Shown here one piece after another: positions 58,168 to 64,000 of a stretch of DNA of 64,000 nucleotides; positions within the stretch are counted from its first letter, which is position 1; each line of letters opens with the position of its first letter. The notes below the pieces were generated by a model, which did not search any database, was not told the DNA's origin, and saw only the letters and a program-made list of their open reading frames with translations. The position numbers and the translations under genes are program-made. The stretch comes from an uncultured Bacilli bacterium (GTDB taxonomy: Bacteria > Bacillota_I > Bacilli_A > RF39 > UBA660), in the NCBI GenBank assembly GCA_934096105.1, contig CAKOLH010000002.1:49729-113728 (forward strand). Reading direction: 5' to 3'.

Positions 58168-59619
58168 GTGAAAAAAAATAGAAGAAAAAGAAGTAAGAAT
58201 AAGGGTATTTGGTTTTTTAGAACAATAGCTATAATATCAATAATTGTATTTATAGTATTTGGAATAATGCTATATGTACTTGATATGATACCTTTTAAAT
58301 ATTTAATTATATTTTATATAGTATTCGGACTATTGTATTTATATTTATTTTTTACTTCATTTCCTAGAAAAGTAAAGAATAAGTTTAAGATTAGTTCATG
58401 TGTATTTTTAATACTTTTTGGTACTATATTTGGTGTTGGTATTAAATATTTAAATGATACTATGGACTTTGTTGGAATTATAAGTAGGGATTTACTTCAA
58501 AAAGAAGTATATTATGTTATGACTTTAGAAGATTCTAAATATAAAGATATTAAAGATTTAGATGGTAAGTCTATAGGTATATATAGTTCTAAGAATAGTA
58601 CTAAAGCTAGTAATGAATTAAATAAAAAGATAAAGAATATTTCTAAAGAGTATAAGAATGTTGTGGAATTATTTGAAGATTTACAAGATAATAAGATAGA
58701 TGCTGTATTAATTAATGAATCTACGAAGAATTTACTTGATACTGATTTAGCTGATATGAAACTTAATTTAAAGGAAATATATAAAGTATATGTTTCAATA
58801 GAAAAGACTGATATAGTAAAAGTAGTTGATATTACTAAGAAGCCATTTAATATATATGTAGCAGGTGGAGATGCTTATGGTAGTATAGATAATGTTACTA
58901 ATACTGATGTTAATATGATTATTACTGTTGATCCTATTAACAGAAAGGTATTACTTACTTCAATACCAAGAGATTATTATGTTAATTTACCTTCGTTTGG
59001 TGATGATGCTTATGATAAACTTACTCATGCTGGATATTATGGTATAGAAGAGTCTGTTAAGGCTATAGAGAATTTACTTAATATTGATATTAACTATTAT
59101 GTTAAGGTTAATTTTTCTACGATAGAAGGAGTTATTGATGCAATAGAAGGTGTAGATGTTGATTCGGATTATAGTTTTTGTGCTAATGGAAGGCCTGACA
59201 TTTGCTATAAAAAAGGATATAATCATCTAGATGGTTTTCATGCCCTTATGTTTGCAAGAGAGAGATATGCTTTTAAAGATGGTGATGTACAAAGAGTTAA
59301 AAATCAGCAAAAAGTACTTACAGCAATTATTAAAAAAGTTACATCATCAACAACATTAGTTACTAATTTCTCACAAATATTAGATAGTGTTGGAAATAGT
59401 TTTTCAACAAACATGGAAACTAAAAATATCAATAGATTCATTAAGATGCAACTTAATGATATGCGAGGCTGGAATATAGAAAGTCAAAATCTTGTTGGTA
59501 CGGATTTATATACAAAAAACACTTATACATATCCAAACTTAGAGTTATATGTAATGAAACAAGATAAAAACTCTGTAGATGCTGCGAAAGAAAAAATAAA
59601 AGGGTATTTAAATAAATAA
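58168..59619 (+). CDS. LytR-CpsA-Psr (LCP) family protein with an inserted binding-protein-like domain
   Basis: A 483-residue protein with three N-terminal helices (about 15-110). Residues about 115-215 resemble half a solute-binding domain ('YKDIKDLDGKSIGIYSSKNST', 'VVELFEDLQDNKIDAVLINES'). The LCP domain follows (about 225-400), with 'NIYVAGGDAYG', 'NTDVNMIITVDP', 'LLTSIPRDYYV', 'KLTHAGYYG' and 'ALMFARERYAFKDGDVQRVKNQQ'. LCP enzymes attach polysaccharides or teichoic acids to peptidoglycan. As first gene of an exopolysaccharide operon it probably anchors the product. The start is a GTG at 58168. Confidence 0.93.
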   Translation: MKKNRRKRSKNKGIWFFRTIAIISIIVFIVFGIMLYVLDMIPFKYLIIFYIVFGLLYLYLFFTSFPRKVKNKFKISSCVFLILFGTIFGVGIKYLNDTMDFVGIISRDLLQKEVYYVMTLEDSKYKDIKDLDGKSIGIYSSKNSTKASNELNKKIKNISKEYKNVVELFEDLQDNKIDAVLINESTKNLLDTDLADMKLNLKEIYKVYVSIEKTDIVKVVDITKKPFNIYVAGGDAYGSIDNVTNTDVNMIITVDPINRKVLLTSIPRDYYVNLPSFGDDAYDKLTHAGYYGIEESVKAIENLLNIDINYYVKVNFSTIEGVIDAIEGVDVDSDYSFCANGRPDICYKKGYNHLDGFHALMFARERYAFKDGDVQRVKNQQKVLTAIIKKVTSSTTLVTNFSQILDSVGNSFSTNMETKNINRFIKMQLNDMRGWNIESQNLVGTDLYTKNTYTYPNLELYVMKQDKNSVDAAKEKIKGYLNK

Positions 59620-59640
59620 CGGAATGTAAGGAGTAGTACT

Positions 59641-60750
59641 ATGAAAAAAGTTTTATTTACAGCAAATTTAGATTCATTTTTTATAAAATTTTTAATACCG
59701 CAACTAAAACATTTTAAAGAAAGTGGTTATGAAGTTCATATTGCATCTAAAGGTCAAGGAATTGAAATTCCATACTGTGATAAAAAATTTGATGTTTGTT
59801 TTACAAGAAGCTTAAATATAAAAGATATTACTAAATCTTATAGAACAATAAAAAAAATATTGATTGAAAACGATTATGAACTTATTAGTTGTCATACTCC
59901 TTTTGGAGCTGCAATTCCAAGGCTCGCAGCTAGTAGAATTAAAAACTTTAACTCTAAAATAGTTTATACAGCACACGGATTTCACTTCTATAAAGGCGCA
60001 CCTCTAATTAATTGGATGCTTTATTATCCAATGGAAAAGTATTTGTCTAGGTACACTGATTCAATTATTACTATAAATGATGAGGATTATAATACTGCAA
60101 GGAAGAAGATGAAATCAAAAATTTATAAAGTACATGGAATTGGTATAAGTAGGGAAAAATTTGATATTGAAGTATCTGCAAGCGAGAAAAAGAAGTTGCG
60201 TAAAGAGTTAAATATCGTCAATGATAACTTTGTTTTGATTTTTCCAGGTGAAATTAATAATAACAAAAATCAAGTTTTATTATTAGACACTATTAAAATA
60301 TTAAAAGAAAAAATACCGAATATTGTATTACTATTACCCGGTTATGATTTACTGCAGGGAAAACTTCAAAAATATGCTAAACAAAATGGACTTTATGATA
60401 ATGTAAGATTTTTGGGATACAGAAAAGATATTCCACAACTTCTAAGAATTTCAAATATGGCAGTATCATCTAGTAAAAGAGAAGGACTTCCTATAAATAT
60501 AATTGAATCAATGTATGTTGGACTTCCAATAGTTGCCACTAATTGTAGAGGCAATAGAGACTTGATAAAAGATGGTAAAAATGGATACTTGGTTGATAGC
60601 TATAAAGCTGATGAATTTGCACAAAAAATAGAGAAAATATATAAAAATAAGAAAAAAGCAGAAAAATTTATTCAAACTAATAAAGAAGAAGTAAATAAGT
60701 ATATGCTTGATTCTGTTTTGACAGAAATTATTAAAATATATGAGAGGTAA
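59641..60750 (+). CDS. Glycosyltransferase family 4, EpsD-like
   Basis: A 369-residue GT4 enzyme with the GT-B fold. The N-terminal half has 'KVLFTANLDSFFIKFLIPQLK', 'EIPYCDKKFDV', 'ELISCHTPFGAAIPRLAA' and 'IVYTAHGFHFYKGAP', a close match to Bacillus EpsD and related capsule enzymes. The C-terminal half has the GT4 donor site 'SSSKREGLPINIIESMYVGLPIVATNCRGNRDLI'-type (residues about 278-310, EX7E present). It transfers a sugar from a nucleotide donor to a lipid-linked precursor at the cytoplasmic membrane. RBS AAGGAG before ATG 59641, 21 bases after the LCP gene. Confidence 0.92.
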   Translation: MKKVLFTANLDSFFIKFLIPQLKHFKESGYEVHIASKGQGIEIPYCDKKFDVCFTRSLNIKDITKSYRTIKKILIENDYELISCHTPFGAAIPRLAASRIKNFNSKIVYTAHGFHFYKGAPLINWMLYYPMEKYLSRYTDSIITINDEDYNTARKKMKSKIYKVHGIGISREKFDIEVSASEKKKLRKELNIVNDNFVLIFPGEINNNKNQVLLLDTIKILKEKIPNIVLLLPGYDLLQGKLQKYAKQNGLYDNVRFLGYRKDIPQLLRISNMAVSSSKREGLPINIIESMYVGLPIVATNCRGNRDLIKDGKNGYLVDSYKADEFAQKIEKIYKNKKKAEKFIQTNKEEVNKYMLDSVLTEIIKIYER

Positions 60751-60756
60751 ATATAT

Positions 60757-61791
60757 ATGAAGATTATGCATTTATTAGCCACCAATTCTTTTTCAGGAGC
60801 TGAGAATGTTGTGTGTCAAATTATTGACATGTACAAAAATGATAAAGACTTGGATATGGTTTATTGTTCTCCAAATGGTAAAATAAAAAATAAATTGGTA
60901 GAAAAAAATATTAAATTTTATCCATTAAATAAATTAAATTATTCTAGTATAAAAAAGGCTATTATGGATATTGAACCTGATATTATACATGCACATGATA
61001 TAAAAGCTACTATTTATGCTAGTTTATTTTCTAAGAAGTGTAAGATTATTTCACATGTTCATGGTAACAGTATAGATATGAGAAAAACATCTTTAAAATC
61101 GTTGCTTTTCCTTATTACATCTAAAAAGGTAGAACATATTTTTTGGGTTTCTGATAGCAGTTTAAGCCAATATAAATTTTATAAACAAATTTGCAATAAA
61201 AGCAGTGTTCTCGTTAATGTTGTTGATAAAAAAGAAATCATTTATAATAGCAAGAAATTTAATATAGATGAAAAATATGATGCTGTTTTTGTTGGAAGAT
61301 TAGTGGAATTAAAAAATCCAAAAAGGCTTTTAAATATATTTTTGTCTGTTGTTAATAAAGTTCCTACTGCAAAATTAGCAATAGTTGGAAATGGACCAAT
61401 GTATGATGAACTGAAAGAATATATCAATAATAATAACTTAAATAATAATGTTTTTCTTTTGGGTTTCCAAACTAATCCATACGTATATATTAAAAACTCT
61501 AAAATCATGCTTTTAACTTCAATATATGAAGGAACCCCAATGTGTGCCTTAGAGGCTCTATGTTTGGGTAAGCCAATTGTATCTACTCCGACCGATGGAA
61601 TGAAAGATCTTATTAAACAAGGATTTAACGGCTTTTTGAGTGACAAAGATGATGAACTTATTAATAATATTATAGAATTAATTACTAATGATAAAAAATT
61701 ACTGAAAATGTCAAAAAATGCAGATAATGATTCGACAAAAATTAACGATATAGTAAAATATAAAAAAGAATTAAACTTATATTATAAATAA
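60757..61791 (+). CDS. Glycosyltransferase family 4, EpsF-like
   Basis: A 344-residue GT4 enzyme: 'MHLLATNSFSGAENVVCQII' (GxxG-type nucleotide-sugar entry motif), 'PDIIHAHDIKATIYA' and 'ISHVHGNSIDMRK' in the N-domain; 'VFVGRLVELKNPKRLLNIF' starts the C-domain and 'TSIYEGTPMCALEALCLGKPIVSTP' carries the EX7E motif. It adds one sugar of the exopolysaccharide repeat. It lies 6 bases after the EpsD-like gene with RBS AGAGG. The codon choice is slightly less biased than in the housekeeping genes. Confidence 0.9.
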   Translation: MKIMHLLATNSFSGAENVVCQIIDMYKNDKDLDMVYCSPNGKIKNKLVEKNIKFYPLNKLNYSSIKKAIMDIEPDIIHAHDIKATIYASLFSKKCKIISHVHGNSIDMRKTSLKSLLFLITSKKVEHIFWVSDSSLSQYKFYKQICNKSSVLVNVVDKKEIIYNSKKFNIDEKYDAVFVGRLVELKNPKRLLNIFLSVVNKVPTAKLAIVGNGPMYDELKEYINNNNLNNNVFLLGFQTNPYVYIKNSKIMLLTSIYEGTPMCALEALCLGKPIVSTPTDGMKDLIKQGFNGFLSDKDDELINNIIELITNDKKLLKMSKNADNDSTKINDIVKYKKELNLYYK

Positions 61792-61815
61792 TATTACAAC
61801 ATGGAGGTGATTGTA

Positions 61816-62865
61816 TTGGGATATATAATATTATTGCTTTCTTTAACTTTATTATCCTTAATATTTAAAATATTTGGAGTTAATATCAAAAACAATAAAC
61901 AATATCTTCTAATAATAGTTATTATTTTAACTCTATTTTTGGGATTACGTGGTCCTAAAGTTGGACTTGACATGATTAATTATTATAAATTTTTTGTGGC
62001 TGCTAAAAATAATACTATAGAGTATTTGTATTTTCATTATGATTTTGAGTTAGGCTTTAAAATGCTTACTAAATTTTTAAGTTTTATTATTTTTGATTTC
62101 AGATTCTACATATTTATTGTTTCAATTCTTTCTATGATTGGAATATATAGTTTTATTAAAAATTACTCTAAAAATTATTTTGCAAGTATTTTCTTATTTA
62201 TAACTTTCAATTATTTTATTTATTATACTTGTACATTGAGACAATGTTTGGCTATATCAGTTTTGTTATGTTCTTTTCCATTATTACTAAGTAAAGATAG
62301 AAAATCTTTGCTTTGGTATATTGCTATGGTTATGACTGCTAGTTTATTTCATAAAACAGCACTAGTATTTTTAGCCTTACCAATATTTAAATATATTAAA
62401 TTTACAGCTAATAAAGTATTTCGCTTTATGTGTTTATGTATAGTTTTATTTATAATTAAAAATCCTATTCTTAATATTATAACTGAATTAATTTATAGTC
62501 AGTATCTTGACTATCGTGATACTAGTGGTAGTGGCTATACAATGCTTTTATTAATATTTTTAATGATAGTTGTGGTATGTTTTATAAACAAAAAATTTGA
62601 TATAAACAAAAATAGTAATAAATACTTTGTCGGTATGTTATTATTAGCTTTACCATTTCAAATTCTTTCAACTACTCAAGGGTTGGTTGCAAGAGTGGTT
62701 TTATACTTTACTTATTCATTTATAATTTTGATTCCAAATAATTTGGAAGTCTTAGATTTAAAATACCGTAAATTCGTGTATCCAATATTTTATATTTCAT
62801 TATTTTTATTTTATATATATCAGATATTTACAAATTCGGTTTATGTTAATTATACATTATTTTAG
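61816..62865 (+). CDS. EpsG-family polysaccharide polymerase
   Basis: A 349-residue membrane protein with about ten helices and the EpsG signature 'LFLGLRGPKVGLDMINYYKFF' near residue 40 and 'YYTCTLRQCLAISVLLCSFPLL' near residue 140. EpsG/Wzy-type proteins polymerise repeat units on the outer face of the membrane. The start is the TTG at 61816: GGAGGTGA (61803-61810) sits at the ideal distance. An ATG at 61801 would place this RBS inside the coding sequence. Confidence 0.85.
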   Translation: MGYIILLLSLTLLSLIFKIFGVNIKNNKQYLLIIVIILTLFLGLRGPKVGLDMINYYKFFVAAKNNTIEYLYFHYDFELGFKMLTKFLSFIIFDFRFYIFIVSILSMIGIYSFIKNYSKNYFASIFLFITFNYFIYYTCTLRQCLAISVLLCSFPLLLSKDRKSLLWYIAMVMTASLFHKTALVFLALPIFKYIKFTANKVFRFMCLCIVLFIIKNPILNIITELIYSQYLDYRDTSGSGYTMLLLIFLMIVVVCFINKKFDINKNSNKYFVGMLLLALPFQILSTTQGLVARVVLYFTYSFIILIPNNLEVLDLKYRKFVYPIFYISLFLFYIYQIFTNSVYVNYTLF

Positions 62866-62873
62866 GAGGCAGT

Positions 62874-63965
62874 ATGAAAATATTATTTTATATAGGTAAT
62901 TTGAGAAAAGGTGGAGCAGAGAGAGTTGTTGCTACATTATCTAATAAACTAGTAGAAAAAAATGAAGTTATTATTATTACTACTACTGATGAAAAAGTAG
63001 AATATGGTCTTAATAAAAATATTAAACTTTTTAGTTTGAAAAATTTTGATGGTAATAAGAATCCACTGGTAAAGAATGCTATATATTTAAAGAAATTAAA
63101 AAGGTATATAAAAGAAATTGATCCTGATATTATTTTAGGCTTTTTACCAGAACCAAGTTATAGATTACTTTTATTGAAACCATTTATTAAAACTCCTGTA
63201 ATTATTTCTGATAGAAATGATCCAAAAGTTGAGTATGCATCTTTGAAAAATAGAATTTTGATGAATGCTTTATATAAAAGAGCGAATGGATTTGTTTTTC
63301 AAACTGAAGAGGCACGTAATTACTTTTCTAAAAAAATTCAAAATAAATCTGTGGTTATTGCCAATCCTGTTGATGATAGATTTTTAAAAACTAAATATGT
63401 CGGCAATGAAAGCAAAGAATTTATTAATGTCGGCAGATTAAACGGGCAAAAGAATCAAATATTTTTAATAGAAAGTTTTAAAGATGTTATCGAGAAATAT
63501 CCCAACTATAAGTTACTTGTTTATGGTGATGGAGATTTAAAAAATGAACTTAATACGTATATAAAAAATAATAAACTTAATAATAATGTTAAGCTGTGTG
63601 GAAATGCAGATAATATTGAAAATATATTAAAAGAAAAAAAATGTTTTATTTTGTCTTCTAAATATGAAGGAATGCCTAATGCTTTGATGGAGGCAATGGC
63701 AATTGGAATGCCATGCATTTCGACCGATTGTCCTTGTGGTGGCCCACGTGAATTAATAAAAAATAATAAAAATGGATTACTAGTTAAAAATGAAGATAAA
63801 GAAGAACTTGTATCTGCAATGTATAAGATTATTGAAAATAATGAAATGTGTAAAAAAATGGCAGTGAATGCTAAAAAAAATATGAATAATTATTCTTGTG
63901 ATAAGATAGTTAGTAGATGGTTTGAATTTATGAAGGAAGTGTATAAAAATGAAAAAAATAATTAA
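62874..63965 (+). CDS. Glycosyltransferase family 4
   Basis: A 363-residue GT4 enzyme: 'MKILFYIGNLRKGGAERVV' (typical GGAERV motif), 'PDIILGFLPEPSYRLL' and 'VIISDRNDPKVEYAS' in the acceptor half; 'FINVGRLNGQKNQIFLIESF' and 'LSSKYEGMPNALMEAMAIGMPC' (EX7E) in the donor half, then 'STDCPCGGPRELI'. It resembles enzymes that transfer GalNAc or Gal in capsule pathways. RBS AGGAGG, 8 bases after the EpsG gene; it overlaps the next gene by 17 bases. Confidence 0.92.
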   Translation: MKILFYIGNLRKGGAERVVATLSNKLVEKNEVIIITTTDEKVEYGLNKNIKLFSLKNFDGNKNPLVKNAIYLKKLKRYIKEIDPDIILGFLPEPSYRLLLLKPFIKTPVIISDRNDPKVEYASLKNRILMNALYKRANGFVFQTEEARNYFSKKIQNKSVVIANPVDDRFLKTKYVGNESKEFINVGRLNGQKNQIFLIESFKDVIEKYPNYKLLVYGDGDLKNELNTYIKNNKLNNNVKLCGNADNIENILKEKKCFILSSKYEGMPNALMEAMAIGMPCISTDCPCGGPRELIKNNKNGLLVKNEDKEELVSAMYKIIENNEMCKKMAVNAKKNMNNYSCDKIVSRWFEFMKEVYKNEKNN

Positions 63966-64000
63966 ATATTTAACTCATCCAAGGGAGGCTTTAATTTGTT
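63949..64000 (+). CDS. Next exopolysaccharide gene (3' partial)
   Basis: ATG 63949 opens a frame that runs off the window: MKKIIKYLTHPREALIC. The N-terminus, a basic amphipathic helix with 'HPREA', is common to glycosyltransferases or acyltransferases in polysaccharide clusters, but 17 residues do not allow a family call. GAAGGAAG precedes it and it overlaps the upstream gene by 17 bases, so it belongs to the same operon. Confidence 0.6.
   Translation, partial: MKKIIKYLTHPREALIC

Noticed and set aside
59641..64000. Recently transferred exopolysaccharide island
   Set aside because: Codon use is only slightly different from the neighbours and no mobility genes or repeats flank the visible part.

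Overview
The window is one 64 kb stretch of a very AT-rich chromosome from a walled, low-GC Gram-positive bacterium, most likely a gut Bacilli/Mycoplasmatota-type lineage (RF39- or Erysipelotrichia-like). This placement is inferred from gene content: recU beside a class A PBP, a YqfQ/VrrA-like protein, a YebC-type regulator, Mycoplasma-like DUF285 leucine-rich repeats and mreC/mreD. TGA is used as a stop (for example at the ends of the genes finishing at 13123 and 18570) and tryptophan is TGG, so this is the standard bacterial code and not the Mycoplasma code.

Layout. 1-2420: end of an ABC importer operon (binding protein, ATPase, permease). 2612-6811: an O-acylation operon (MBOAT, DHHW, SGNH with Ig-like domains, DUF4358 lipoprotein) bracketed by two near-identical terminators. 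6877-7541: tRNA-Arg on the minus strand and a five-tRNA array (Leu, Ser, fMet, Asp, Phe) on the plus strand. 7600-8820: accessory DNA with a frameshifted KilA-N gene between 27-bp direct repeats. 9147-9900: rpsD with a leader RNA. 10125-16956: a large wall-anchored adhesin, then a Tad-type pilus operon. 17032: yebC. 17974-21713: a cluster of small secreted proteins with SipW-type signal peptides, ending in a 614-residue protein whose C-terminus carries a GC-rich, NNC-codon-rich patch that looks like the variable region of a diversity-generating retroelement (DGR) target. 21901-31553: housekeeping and small accessory genes (CNNM-like transporter, RlmD-type methyltransferase, lipoprotein, HExxH metalloprotease-like protein, DUF1835, Nudix, PAP2, Sel1 repeats, DAACS symporter). 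31689-33830: a leucine-rich-repeat surface protein with the same N-terminal module as the DGR-like protein. 34152-36246: radC, mreC, mreD. 36805-39860: PilC-like platform protein, prepilin peptidase and a secreted SipW-type protein. 40104-49129: parC, murF, class A PBP with recU, DUF378, a LolA/GerS-like lipoprotein. 49354-58051: gpmI, a minimal FtsK-like ATPase, a phosphodiester glycosidase, a polysaccharide deacetylase and an unusual 1251-residue protein with a C-terminal metallophosphoesterase. 58168-64000: an LCP protein followed by an EpsD/EpsF/EpsG-like exopolysaccharide operon that runs off the window.

The strongest unexplained structure is a dispersed intergenic element found six times (9049, 17767, 21721, 33831, 39916, 49215). 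It consists of two immediately adjacent hairpins with 9-10 bp stems that change sequence but keep pairing. Each stem is capped by a constant A...GG mismatch module (loops such as ACCTTAGG or ACTATAGG). Five of the six copies carry a conserved AT-rich head on one side. Two copies in opposite orientation bracket the SipW-type surface cluster, and copies directly follow three of the large secreted-protein genes. Together with the DGR-like variable patch and a 9-G homopolymer inside a small gene of the same cluster, this suggests a surface-protein repertoire that is actively diversified. No reverse transcriptase, template repeat, integrase or transposase gene is present in the window itself.
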